Translations under genes and position numbers: made by a program | Origin: Bryobacteraceae bacterium | GTDB taxonomy: Bacteria > Acidobacteriota > Terriglobia > Bryobacterales > Bryobacteraceae | Reading direction: 5' to 3' | NCBI GenBank assembly: GCA_030039005.1 | Contig: JASHQT010000062.1 | Coordinates: 1-25,757, forward strand | DNA: 25,757 bases | Part shown: piece by piece, positions 14,935 to 22,982 of the stretch | How the letters are laid out: every line of letters begins with the position of its first letter | Numbering within the stretch: position 1 is the stretch's first letter | Notes under the pieces: generated by a model | Told to the model about the DNA's origin: nothing | Databases searched by the model: none | Seen by the model: the letters and a program-made list of their open reading frames with translations, nothing else

Positions 14935-17268
14935 CTACGGATGCGCGTCGGTTCGTTGCGGATCGAGAGCGTTGAAAAATAGCTTGAACGTCTGGTAGCT
15001 TTGGGCGCGATATTGCGGTCGGAAGCCGAACAAGATGGCGCGGCCCTGGCCTAGAGGGACTTCGACGAGCGCGGCACGGTCCTTTATATAGGATTCGCCG
15101 AGGAGCCAGCCGGAGGCGAGCAGATGATCGCTGGGGTAGCGCACGATCACTTTGTCATGGCTCGCGGCGGGAACTTCCCAGGCCGGGCTTTCTTCGCTCC
15201 AGATGGCGATATTTTCCGGAAGCCCGAAGGCGAGCGGACTGTGGGTGTCGAGCATGGCGTTGAGGATGGAGCCGGGCGAATAGAAATCGCGGTTGGGGAC
15301 GCCCGCGACGACGTTGCGCACGTCGAGATGCAGGTGCTCGACGGCGTAGTTAGCGGAACGGTTCAGGAACACGAGCGTGCCGCCTTGTTCGGCGAAGGCG
15401 CGTAGATTCGCCGCGGCTTTGGAGTTGAGGCCGCCCGAGTATTCCTGCGGCATCGTGCCGAGCTCGAAGCCAGAGGAGATTTGCGAGGCGGGCTGATCGG
15501 GAAACACGATCACATCGAAATGTTCGCGCAAGTTTCCGGCGTCAATATCGGGATTGCGGACGCTTTGGTAGGCGAAATGGAAATCTTCGAGCAGCCAGCG
15601 GGTCCAGCCCTCGTCGATGGCGGGGACGTAGCTTTTGTACAAGCCGATCCGGGAAGTTTTCTTCGCGGTGCGCCAGTAATCCGTGCCGCCGGGCGCGGCG
15701 CCATCAAACTCGAACGATTGCGCGAGCTTTGAGGGAACGGTGAACGAGGCGTCGACGGTGTCGGTTTCGACACCCATGAGCAGTGGCAGGGTTTGCGCGG
15801 TGACGTCGTAGGGGCGCTGCGGTGGGCCGCCGCGAAACAGGCGAAGGTCGGGATAATGCTGGCGCTCGAGCAGCGTTTTGGCGTAGCTGGAATCGGGCTG
15901 CTGCATGCGGACGATGTAGCTGCCATCGCCGTAGCGTTTTCCTTGGACGCTGAAAGCGTCGGAGACGCGTTCTACTTCAACGCCACCGAAGCTCAGCAGT
16001 TCGAGCATTTTTCGCGCGGCGCCCGCATCGGATTGTTCGCGCGGGATCACGAAGGCGTAGGGCGAAGTCCGCGTGACGGCACGCGCGTTCACTTCATAAA
16101 AATTGCGCAGCAGATCCTCGCGGCGGATGGCGGCCTGATAGAGCAGGCTTTCGAAGGCGATCAACTGATCCGCGACGATGTCGCCGATCTTCCATGTCCC
16201 GCCTTCCCAGGGCTCCAGATAATTCCAGCTTCGCTCGCGCGGATTGAAGCCGAGAGCGGTGGTTTGGATTTGATCCGGGGCGACGTCGAGCGGGGAGGCG
16301 AGCGCGGCGCTGGCGGCTTCGCTCAAGATTCGGATGCCGCCGCGATAGGCGATGTACTGGCGGGCCGGGGACCAGAAATCGTAGAGCGCGTTGGTGACCA
16401 CGCCTTTCTTGCCGGCGGCGGTGAGATCGGCGGCCATGGACATGCCCAAGTAGTTGCCCTCTTGGGCGAGCGTGGGGTCGACGTTGGGATCGATGGGATT
16501 CAGCCAGGGCGGCACGAACATGCGCGAGGCGTAGGCGCCCTGCTGGTGGACATCGTAGACGATTTGGGGATGCCAGGAATTTTCGAGCTGCGCGGTCAGG
16601 CGTTGCTCGGGTTGCGTGAAGATGTACCAGTCGCGATTGTTGTCGTGCCCCAGGTATTTCTGATACAGCTCGGGCGGGGAGGTGCCTTCAAACGGCGTGC
16701 CGAGCGTTTTGCGGTACCAGCGTGTGACGAGGTCGAGGCCGTCGGGATTTTGCGAGGGGATGAGCAGGATGATGACGTTGTCGAGGATGGCGCGGAATTT
16801 GGGAGAGTCCTCAGTGAGCAAGTTGTAAACGAACTGAACGGCGGACTCGGTGGAGGCGACTTCGGTGGAGTGGATGGAGCAGGTGATCACCACGACGGTT
16901 TTGCCGTCGGCGATCAGGCGGGCGGCTTGGGCGAACGGGGTTTTGCGTGGATCGGCGAGCGAGGCTTGGATTTCGCGGTAACGATCGAGATTGCGGAGGG
17001 TTGCCGCGGAGGCGATGGTGGCGGCGATGAAGGGGCGGCCTTCGGTGGTTTTGCCGAGCTCTTCCACGCGGATTTTGTCGCTCGAACGGGCGAGCGCCTG
17101 GTAGTAGGAGACGACTTTGTCCCAATCCAGCAGTTGGCGGTCGGCGCCCATGGGGTGTCCGAAGTAGGCGGCGGGAGCTGGAAGCGATGCGGGCGTTTGC
17201 GCGAGCGCCGCCGCGAACACCGACAACAGGAGCGGCACGGACAGCCAGCAAACTTTCAGGAATTTCAT
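14935..17268 (-). CDS. Secreted M14-family zinc carboxypeptidase with C-terminal GATase-like domain
   Basis: The 777-residue protein begins with a clear signal peptide (MKFLKVCWLSVPLLLSVFAAALAQ). The M14 catalytic domain covers about 35-370. The zinc motif is HSTE within TCSIHSTEVASTES, with a third zinc ligand in IVYDVHQQGAY, a PSQNPDGLD loop, and a probable catalytic Glu in GIRILSEAAS. The C-terminal half (about 550-777) looks like a class I glutamine amidotransferase-like or DUF4350-like fold (HFDVIVFPDQPASQ, then LRAFAEQGGTLVFLNRSANY) without an evident catalytic cysteine, so it is probably a structural domain. Such large M14 peptidases are frequent in Acidobacteria and Bacteroidetes and degrade extracellular proteins. 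The ATG at 17268 is chosen over an upstream frame because it gives the signal peptide. Confidence 0.88.
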   Translation of the reverse strand: MKFLKVCWLSVPLLLSVFAAALAQTPASLPAPAAYFGHPMGADRQLLDWDKVVSYYQALARSSDKIRVEELGKTTEGRPFIAATIASAATLRNLDRYREIQASLADPRKTPFAQAARLIADGKTVVVITCSIHSTEVASTESAVQFVYNLLTEDSPKFRAILDNVIILLIPSQNPDGLDLVTRWYRKTLGTPFEGTSPPELYQKYLGHDNNRDWYIFTQPEQRLTAQLENSWHPQIVYDVHQQGAYASRMFVPPWLNPIDPNVDPTLAQEGNYLGMSMAADLTAAGKKGVVTNALYDFWSPARQYIAYRGGIRILSEAASAALASPLDVAPDQIQTTALGFNPRERSWNYLEPWEGGTWKIGDIVADQLIAFESLLYQAAIRREDLLRNFYEVNARAVTRTSPYAFVIPREQSDAGAARKMLELLSFGGVEVERVSDAFSVQGKRYGDGSYIVRMQQPDSSYAKTLLERQHYPDLRLFRGGPPQRPYDVTAQTLPLLMGVETDTVDASFTVPSKLAQSFEFDGAAPGGTDYWRTAKKTSRIGLYKSYVPAIDEGWTRWLLEDFHFAYQSVRNPDIDAGNLREHFDVIVFPDQPASQISSGFELGTMPQEYSGGLNSKAAANLRAFAEQGGTLVFLNRSANYAVEHLHLDVRNVVAGVPNRDFYSPGSILNAMLDTHSPLAFGLPENIAIWSEESPAWEVPAASHDKVIVRYPSDHLLASGWLLGESYIKDRAALVEVPLGQGRAILFGFRPQYRAQSYQTFKLFFNALDPQRTDAHP

Positions 17269-17484
17269 GCGGCGACGATAAAAACAAGCTACACCGGCGC
17301 GACGGCTGGCGTCCACGGGTACTTTTTGGAGGAAACGCGGGGATGCGATTTACGACACAGGATATGTGGGGCAGTACGTAACATTTTCCTAGCTGGATCG
17401 CTGGCGGATGGCTAAAGTCTTCTATTTCCTCAAGATGCCGAGTGGCCCCCGTCTTGCGATCTAATTGGCCAGGAGTCACAAGCC

Positions 17485-17916
17485 ATGGCGTTAAGAATCA
17501 CCCGCGGCGAGAAAGAGGGGATCTGGGTCCTGAAATTAGACGGGCGGCTGACGTTCGGGCCGGAGGACATCGAGATGAACGATGAGATCCGGCACGCGAT
17601 CGCAGCGCGGAGGGTGCGGCTGGTGCTCGATTTAGGGGGGGTAGATAAGATCGACAGCGCCGGACTAGGCACTTTGTTGTATGCGCGCGCGGAACTGCGC
17701 CGAGCCGGAGGTGGGCTGGCGCTGGCAAACTTGAGGCCGGCTCATCTACAGACCCTGCTGGTGGCGAAGCTGGAAACGGTATTCGACGTTTTCGAGACCG
17801 AGCAGGACGCCGTCAACAGCTTTTTCCCGGAGCGCGCGGTGCCGCACTACGATTTACTGGCGGTCATCCAAGGGATGCGCCGCGAACGCGCGCAGGATCT
17901 GCAGCCGACGCGCTAG
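17485..17916 (+). CDS. STAS-domain protein (anti-sigma factor antagonist-like)
   Basis: The 143-residue protein has a STAS domain (about 3-110) with the signature DKIDSAGLGTLLYARAELRR; Ser58 sits where SpoIIAA-type antagonists are phosphorylated. Such proteins release a sigma factor by binding its anti-sigma kinase, or act in stress signalling hubs. No kinase or sigma gene is near, so its partner is unknown. A good ribosome binding site (AGGAG, 17470-17474) lies 10 bp before the ATG. The last about 30 residues extend beyond the domain, and its 3' end overlaps the facing hydrogenase protease gene by 53 bp (17864-17916). The divergent region shared with the peptidase gene (17269-17484) shows no confident promoter. 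Confidence 0.88.
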   Translation: MALRITRGEKEGIWVLKLDGRLTFGPEDIEMNDEIRHAIAARRVRLVLDLGGVDKIDSAGLGTLLYARAELRRAGGGLALANLRPAHLQTLLVAKLETVFDVFETEQDAVNSFFPERAVPHYDLLAVIQGMRRERAQDLQPTR

Positions 17917-18403
17917 CGCGTGCAGGATCCGCATCATCTTCCCAGGCCCGCAATTGTTCGATCACCAGATCCGGGATTCTTTCGAGAGCATCGCGGACAG
18001 GCGGGGTCAATTCGGTTCCCCAATCGATTGACAGGGGCTGGATGCCGAAGAGCACGATCTGCTCGGGGGATTCGCCCAACAGTTCGAGCGCAACCATGAG
18101 GTCGGCGAAACCGAGTTGGTGAACGCTAGGCTTGCCGGGCAGATGGCGGAGCGCGTCGCCTTCCAGGCGCACCAGGGTACCGGGGGGTTCGCCGACGTCG
18201 AGGGCGTCGACCACAATGATGCGCTCGAAGGCCGAGATGTGCGGCAGCAAGGCCAAGCCTTGCGTGCCGCCGTCTAGGAGAACCACGTGCGAGGGGACAC
18301 GGGAATCGCGCTGCAGGATCTGGATTGCGTGAACGCCGAGTCCGTCGTCGGAATGGACCAGGTTTCCTAAACCGAGGACGAGCGTACGGCGTTCACACGT
18401 CAT
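17864..18403 (-). CDS. hyaD: [NiFe]-hydrogenase maturation protease (HyaD/HupD family)
   Basis: The 179-residue protein has the HybD/HycI fold landmarks: GLGNLVHSDDGLGVHA at 11-26, VVDALDVG at 64-71 and VHQLGFADL at 94-102. Asp20, Asp66 and His95 fit the three nickel-probing ligands (E16, D62, H93 in E. coli HybD). It cleaves the C-terminal tail of the large subunit after nickel insertion. It is the last gene of the hydrogenase operon, 4 bp after the cytochrome b gene. The C-terminus carries an extra Ala/Asp-rich tail of about 25 residues, partly inside the overlap with the STAS gene. Symbol follows the hya order small-large-cytochrome-protease. Confidence 0.9.
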   Translation of the reverse strand: MTCERRTLVLGLGNLVHSDDGLGVHAIQILQRDSRVPSHVVLLDGGTQGLALLPHISAFERIIVVDALDVGEPPGTLVRLEGDALRHLPGKPSVHQLGFADLMVALELLGESPEQIVLFGIQPLSIDWGTELTPPVRDALERIPDLVIEQLRAWEDDADPARASASAADPARVRGASLG

Positions 18404-18407
18404 GGCG

Positions 18408-19124
18408 TTATCGGGGGCTCACCTTGTCTTTGCGGGCTTCCATTTCGATTTCGTCCACCGGGATCACTTTGTAGCCGATGAAGATGCTGTCCATCAGGCC
18501 GTGCTTTTCAAAGCGCGAAACCAGCATCGCGAGGTGGACGTGGAAGACGCCGAAGGCGATAAACACATACATCAGGAAGAAGTGGATCAGCCGGAGCGTT
18601 TGGATGTTGACCAGGCGCGGAATCCAGCCGACCAGAGCGAGGAGGAACGCGTTGTGGAGCAGGCGCTGGTACATCACCAGGCCGGAGAGAACTTCGACCA
18701 GAACCAGCGCGTAGAGGCCGACGTAGGACATGGCGGCCAGGTGGTTGTGGCCGATTTTCGAGACTGGGCGCGGGCGGATGAAGGTGTAGAACTTCACCAT
18801 CTCCCACATTTCACGGAAGTGCTCTTTCTTGGTGGGAATATATTCGCGCCAGCCCTCCCACTTGTTGCCGCCGAAAAAGAGGTAGATGCGCAGGAGCAGA
18901 AGGGCGGTGAACAGCATGCCGAAGGTTTCGTGAACGAAGCGGAACTCAGCCATCAGGAACGGCCGGTTGGAGAGGCCGTAGATGAACGGGTCATGGATGT
19001 AGTAGCCGGTGACCGCGAGCACGCCGATGGAGATCACGATGCCCCAGTGGACCAAGCGCAGCGGGTATTGCCAGACGTAGACGGGCGCCGTCGCTTCGAC
19101 GCCCGAGAGTGCTTGAGTGGCCAT
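18408..19124 (-). CDS. hyaC: [NiFe]-hydrogenase cytochrome b subunit
   Basis: The 238-residue membrane protein has four or more helices and the family's histidines: LVHWGIV near 25, FVHETFGML near 63, GHNHLAAMSY near 125, and IHFFLMYVFIAFGVFHVHLA near 184-203. These fit two b-type haems as in HyaC/HupC. It anchors the hydrogenase to the inner membrane and passes electrons from the small subunit to the quinone pool. It begins 12 bp after the large-subunit stop with a perfect AGGAGG ribosome binding site. The C-terminus (VIPVDEIEMEARKDKVSPR) is cytoplasmic and charged. Confidence 0.93.
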   Translation of the reverse strand: MATQALSGVEATAPVYVWQYPLRLVHWGIVISIGVLAVTGYYIHDPFIYGLSNRPFLMAEFRFVHETFGMLFTALLLLRIYLFFGGNKWEGWREYIPTKKEHFREMWEMVKFYTFIRPRPVSKIGHNHLAAMSYVGLYALVLVEVLSGLVMYQRLLHNAFLLALVGWIPRLVNIQTLRLIHFFLMYVFIAFGVFHVHLAMLVSRFEKHGLMDSIFIGYKVIPVDEIEMEARKDKVSPR

Positions 19125-19136
19125 GGCGAGTTCCTC

Positions 19137-20870
19137 CTAACCGGCCTTGCGGCCCGCGCCGAGGCGCGTTGTGGGAATGGTGTAGTCGCGGCCGCGCGCA
19201 TCGAGGACATGCACGGCGCAGGCGATGCAGGGATCGAAGGAATGGATGGTGCGCAGGATCTCGAGCGGGCGCTCGGGGTCGGCGACCGGCGTCGAGAGTA
19301 GCGACGCTTCATAAGGGCCGCGCTGGCCCTGGCCGTCGCGCGGGCCGGCGTTCCAGGTGGTGGGGACCACGGCCTGGTAATTCTTGATGCCCTTGCCTTC
19401 GATCTCCACCCAATGGCCGAGCGATCCGCGCGGCGCTTCGTGCCAGCCGAAGCCGCGGCTGGAAGCGGCCCAGGTGCTGGGGTTCCATTTGGTGGTGTTG
19501 CAGATGGCCACCTTGCCGTGGGCCATGTTGGAGTCGAGCTGATCGACCCAGTCTTCCAGGTGATTGGCCATGATCTGCGATTCGATAGCGCGCGCCGCGA
19601 TGCGGCCGAGCGTGGAGAACAGCACCGTGGGGGGGGCGTTGAAGTACTTGAGCACGCCGTCGACGGCGGCGCGGATTTCCTTTTGTCCGGCCGCGTAGCC
19701 GACTACCATGCGGGCGAGCGGACCCACTTCCATGGGCTTGCCCTGATAGCGCGGCGATTTGAGCCAGGAGTATTTTTTATCGACTTCCAGGTAATCGTAA
19801 GGCGCCTTGGGACCCGTGTAGTTAGGATTCGTTTCGCCTTCGTAGGGATGGCGCGGCTTGTCGCCGTCGGAATAATCGTACCAGGCGTGGCTCACCGACT
19901 CGGTGATCTGGGCCGGATCGACAGGGTAGACTTTGGAGATGTCGCGGTTCAGCACGACGCCGCGGGGGAAGAGGAAGGAACTGGCGTCGCCCTGATCGGC
20001 CGAGGCGTAATCGCCGTAGGAGAGGAAATTGCCGACCCCTTCCCCGCGCGTGAACCAGTCCTTATAAAAGCCGGCGACCGCGAGGACGTCGGGGATGTAG
20101 ACTTGGTCGACGAATTTCTTGGCGTTGCGCGCCAGGTCCCGCAGCTTGCCGATGCTGTCCGGGTTGATGACCGCGAACGGTTCATTAGGGTCCATGGCGG
20201 TGGACATGCCGCCGACCAGGAAGGTCTGCGGGTGCGGGTTCTTGCCGCCGAGCAGCGCGTGGATGCGGATGAAGTCCTTCTGCCAAGTGAGGGCTTCGAG
20301 GTAATGCGCCACGGCGAGCAGGTTGGCTTCCGGCGGCAGATGATAGGCCGGATGGCCCCAATAGCCGCTGGTGAACAGGCTCAACTGGCCGCTTGCGACC
20401 AGGCCTTTCACGCGATCCTGCACGCCCTTGAAATACGTGGTGCTGGATTTTTCGTAGTTGGAGATGGATTGGGCGAGCTGCGAGGTCTTTCCGGGATCCG
20501 CTTTGAGCGCGCCGGTGACGTCCACCCAATCGAGCGCGTGCAGGTGATAGAAGTGAATGACGTGGTCCTGGACCATCTGCGAGCCGGCGATGAGATTGCG
20601 GACCAGGCGCGCATTTTCGGGGACTTCGATTTGCAGCGCGTCTTCGACGGCGCGGACGCTGGCGAGTGCATGCACCATGGTGCAGACGCCGCAGATGCGC
20701 TGCGCCCAGATCCAGGCCTCGCGCGGGTCGCGATCGCGCAGGATGATTTCGATGCCGCGGAACATGGTTCCGGCGCTCCAGGCGTCGGAGATTTTTCCCG
20801 AATCCACCTGGGCCTCGATGCGCAGGTGGCCTTCAATGCGAGTGACCGGATCTACTACCAGGCGTGCCAT
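19137..20870 (-). CDS. hyaB: [NiFe]-hydrogenase large (catalytic) subunit
   Basis: The 577-residue protein carries the Ni-Fe ligand motifs RICGVC (Cys60, Cys63) and DPCIACAVH (Cys548, Cys551, His554). The 23-residue tail after His554 (VLDARGRD...) is the part removed by the maturation protease. Other group 1 marks are VDPVTRIEGHLRIE at the start, HALASVRAVEDAL, QDHVIHFYHLHALDWVDVT and GGKNPHPQTFLVGG. It oxidises H2 in the periplasm, reaching it by riding on the Tat signal of the small subunit. The ATG at 20870 is chosen because the conserved N-terminus starts there and AAAGGA lies upstream; it begins 1 bp after the small-subunit stop. The upstream in-frame extension to 20969 lies inside the small-subunit gene and is rejected. 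Subgroup (1c, 1f or other) cannot be fixed by eye. Confidence 0.97.
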   Translation of the reverse strand: MARLVVDPVTRIEGHLRIEAQVDSGKISDAWSAGTMFRGIEIILRDRDPREAWIWAQRICGVCTMVHALASVRAVEDALQIEVPENARLVRNLIAGSQMVQDHVIHFYHLHALDWVDVTGALKADPGKTSQLAQSISNYEKSSTTYFKGVQDRVKGLVASGQLSLFTSGYWGHPAYHLPPEANLLAVAHYLEALTWQKDFIRIHALLGGKNPHPQTFLVGGMSTAMDPNEPFAVINPDSIGKLRDLARNAKKFVDQVYIPDVLAVAGFYKDWFTRGEGVGNFLSYGDYASADQGDASSFLFPRGVVLNRDISKVYPVDPAQITESVSHAWYDYSDGDKPRHPYEGETNPNYTGPKAPYDYLEVDKKYSWLKSPRYQGKPMEVGPLARMVVGYAAGQKEIRAAVDGVLKYFNAPPTVLFSTLGRIAARAIESQIMANHLEDWVDQLDSNMAHGKVAICNTTKWNPSTWAASSRGFGWHEAPRGSLGHWVEIEGKGIKNYQAVVPTTWNAGPRDGQGQRGPYEASLLSTPVADPERPLEILRTIHSFDPCIACAVHVLDARGRDYTIPTTRLGAGRKAG

Positions 20871-20871
20871 G

Positions 20872-22038
20872 TTAGTTTTCCTTTCTAGTGGCCGTGACGC
20901 CGCCATTGCCATGCGCCACCGGTTGAGTGGTCCGCGCGGGCTCGGGGGATGCGGGTGCGGAAGGGCCATCCGCGGGCGGCTTGGGCGCGGGCTTGATCAT
21001 CTGAATCAGGCCGTGCGCGGTGACGCCGGCGATGGTGGCGCCGACTAATCCTAAGCCGATTTGCCCGGCGGTAACTTCGACGCCGAAGCCGGGGACCGAG
21101 GGCACGCGATCGTAGAACGGCGACATGTGGTCCCAGAAGCGCGGCGAGGCGCAGGCGATGCAGCCGTGGCCGGCGCGCACCGGCCAACTGGTATGGTCGT
21201 TCCAGCCTTCCACGGGGCAGTTAAACGTGGCGGCGGGACCCTTGCAGCCCATTTTGTACAGGCACCAGCCCTTGCGGTGGCCTTCGTCGCCCCAATCCAC
21301 CACGAAGCGGCCGGCGTCGTAGTGCGCGCGGCGCTCGCATTGATCGTGAATGATACGGCCGTAAGCGAACAGCGGACGGTTGTACTGATCGAGCGCGGGC
21401 AGATCGTTGAATGTGAGGAAATGCACCAGCGCCGCGGCGGTGTTGGCCGGATTGTGCGGGCATCCGGCCATGTTCATGACCTTGATGCCGGGCACGGCTT
21501 CGTGGACGCCGAGGCCGCCGGTGGGATTGGGTGCGGCGCGCACCAGGCCTCCATCGAAGGCGCAGGCGCCTACCGCGATGGTGGCGGCGGCGTTGCGGCA
21601 GACTTTATTGGCGATCTCCATGGCGCTGTGGCCTCCGATGTTGCAGAAACCTTCGCCGGTGGGGATGGCGCCTTCCACCACCGCCAGGTATTTTCCCTTA
21701 TCCTCATTCACTACGCGATCGAGCACCGCATTGGCGGCTTTGCCCGCGCCCGGCATGATCACTTCGTGGTATTCCCAGCTCAGCAGGTCGAGCACGGCCT
21801 CGGCGACATCGGGATGGCTGGAGCGCAGCATGGATTCCGAACAGCCGGTACAATCCTGGAACTGCAGCCATAACAAGACCGGTTTTCTCGCCTTGCTGAC
21901 CGCACTCACCACTTGGCCGAGATATTTTTCCGGCAGCGCGAGGGTGCCGAGCATGGCGCTGCAAAACTGAATGAGCTGGCGGCGCGAGATGCCCTGGTGG
22001 GCCAGCGCGGCTTGTAGATTAGTGTCCGACGACAGCAT
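20872..22038 (-). CDS. hyaA: [NiFe]-hydrogenase small subunit, Tat-exported and membrane-anchored
   Basis: The 388-residue protein has a twin-arginine signal (SRRQLIQFCSAMLG, Arg19-Arg20). Proximal cluster ligands are Cys63 and Cys66 (CTGC), Cys159 and Cys193 (GCPHNP). The distal cluster has His231, Cys234, Cys259 and Cys265. The medial cluster has Cys274, Cys293 and Cys296, with Pro286 where a fourth cysteine would be, so a 3Fe-4S cluster is expected. The two extra cysteines of O2-tolerant enzymes are glycines here (Gly65, Gly164). A C-terminal membrane helix (about 322-348) anchors it to the cytochrome. A Pro/Ala-rich tail of about 40 residues follows, longer than usual. The start overlaps hypB by 20 bp and has a GGAGG ribosome binding site. 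Confidence 0.96.
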   Translation of the reverse strand: MLSSDTNLQAALAHQGISRRQLIQFCSAMLGTLALPEKYLGQVVSAVSKARKPVLLWLQFQDCTGCSESMLRSSHPDVAEAVLDLLSWEYHEVIMPGAGKAANAVLDRVVNEDKGKYLAVVEGAIPTGEGFCNIGGHSAMEIANKVCRNAAATIAVGACAFDGGLVRAAPNPTGGLGVHEAVPGIKVMNMAGCPHNPANTAAALVHFLTFNDLPALDQYNRPLFAYGRIIHDQCERRAHYDAGRFVVDWGDEGHRKGWCLYKMGCKGPAATFNCPVEGWNDHTSWPVRAGHGCIACASPRFWDHMSPFYDRVPSVPGFGVEVTAGQIGLGLVGATIAGVTAHGLIQMIKPAPKPPADGPSAPASPEPARTTQPVAHGNGGVTATRKEN

Positions 22039-22732
22039 GTTCCACCTCCTCCGCCTTTAAGGCGGCTCGTTTGGCTGCGGCGCGGCGGGCGAGCCAGTTG
22101 AGCCACAAGTCCAGGCCCGCGCCGGTAGTGCAGGATGTTTCGATTACTTCAATGCCCGGATGGATCCGGCGCGCGTTGTCCAGCGCCAGTTGCGGATCGA
22201 AGGGCACATACGGGAGCAGATCGATTTTGTTCAGAATCATCAGCTCGGCTTTGCGGAAGATGCCGGGATATTTAAGTGGCTTGTCTTCCCCCTCGGTGAC
22301 GCTGAGCACGACGACTTTGGCGTCTTCGCCCAAATCGTAGCTGGTGGGGCAGACCAGATTACCGACGTTTTCAATGAAGAGATAGTCCAGGCGGCCGGCG
22401 AGCCGGTCCGTGAGTAACTCTTCGAGATGGTTCTCCACCATGCGGGCGTCAAGGTGACAGGCGCCGGTGGTGGTGATCTGGCGCACGGGGTAGCCGTAGC
22501 GGGCCAGGCGCCGCGCGTCGTTGTCGGTTTGGAGGTCGCCGGTGAGCACGGCCGCGCGTGTTCCTTGCGGGAGCATTTGGAGCGTTTTTTCGAGCAGGCT
22601 GGTTTTGCCCGAGCCCGGCGAGCTGATCAGGTTGAGCGTCAGGGTGCCGGAGCGGGCGAAGGATTCACGCAGCCGCGCCGCGATTTGATCGTTCTCGCTC
22701 AGGACTTTCTTCTCGAGGATTAGTTTCTCCAT
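22019..22732 (-). CDS. hypB: Hydrogenase nickel-incorporation GTPase HypB
   Basis: The 237-residue GTPase has the Walker A loop SSPGSGKTS (Lys43), the LTGDLQTDNDARR segment, the metal-site GACHLDA, the IENVGNLVCP switch region and the NKIDLLPY guanine-specificity motif. HypB, with HypA, loads nickel into the large subunit at the cost of GTP. The histidine-rich nickel-storage N-terminus of some HypBs, and the CxxCGC motif of E. coli HypB, are absent. The ATG at 22732 has GGAGG just upstream and overlaps the 3' end of hypA by 68 bp. The C-terminal helix is extended by an Ala/Glu/Lys-rich tail. Confidence 0.95.
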   Translation of the reverse strand: MEKLILEKKVLSENDQIAARLRESFARSGTLTLNLISSPGSGKTSLLEKTLQMLPQGTRAAVLTGDLQTDNDARRLARYGYPVRQITTTGACHLDARMVENHLEELLTDRLAGRLDYLFIENVGNLVCPTSYDLGEDAKVVVLSVTEGEDKPLKYPGIFRKAELMILNKIDLLPYVPFDPQLALDNARRIHPGIEVIETSCTTGAGLDLWLNWLARRAAAKRAALKAEEVEHAVVGH

Positions 22733-22982
22733 CTGAAGATTCCTCCATTTCCAAATAGGCGAGCTTCAGCTCGTCCGAGCCGGTGCGCCAGTCGATGGCA
22801 AGCTCGGGCGCCGGCACCCGGTCGCGCGCCAGAACCTCGAAGCAGAAGCGCAGGGATTCGGTGTCGACGCCCGCGTACTCGCCGATCACGACCGCGATCT
22901 TGGCCGGCCAGCGACCGGGGTAGTGCCGGGCTTCGTTGTCGGCGGCTTCGAGAATTGAACTGGCGATGCCCATTTCGTGCAT
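22665..22982 (-). CDS. hypA: HypA-like nickel metallochaperone lacking the zinc domain
   Basis: The 105-residue protein begins [18 protein letters not shown], the exact HypA nickel-binding start (Met1 amine, His2, Glu3). It continues through the HypA core AKIAVVIGEYAGVDTESLRFCFEVLARD. In normal HypA a zinc domain with two CxxC pairs follows (about 35 residues). Here the chain runs from ELAIDWR straight into GSDELKLAYLEMEE, the usual last strand. The only cysteine is in RFCFEV. Both flanks of the loop are in one frame, so this is a clean deletion, not a frameshift. After LEMEE, about 24 further residues read through the hypB start and look non-functional. The ATG at 22982 shares one base with the hypE stop (TAATG) and is preferred over TTG at 22988 because nickel binding needs His at position 2. 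Confidence 0.85.
   Translation of the reverse strand: MHEMGIASSILEAADNEARHYPGRWPAKIAVVIGEYAGVDTESLRFCFEVLARDRVPAPELAIDWRTGSDELKLAYLEMEESSDGETNPREESPERERSNRGAAA

Noticed and set aside
15793..17415. A long plus-strand open frame opposite the M14 peptidase
   Set aside because: The minus strand encodes a complete signal peptide, zinc motif and catalytic domain; the plus-strand product is Gly/Ala/Asp-rich with no motif.
17416..17455. Sigma-28-like promoter (TAAAGT ... GCCGAG) before the STAS gene
   Set aside because: The spacing between the halves is about 16 bp instead of the expected 11, and the -10 half is imperfect.
18402..19301. Plus-strand open frame of about 300 codons opposite the cytochrome b gene
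   Set aside because: The minus strand encodes a clear cytochrome b with conserved histidines and an AGGAGG start; the opposite product is His/Glu/Asp-rich noise.
19413..20888. A long plus-strand open frame opposite the hydrogenase large subunit
   Set aside because: Shadow of the conserved hydrogenase gene; no recognisable domain.
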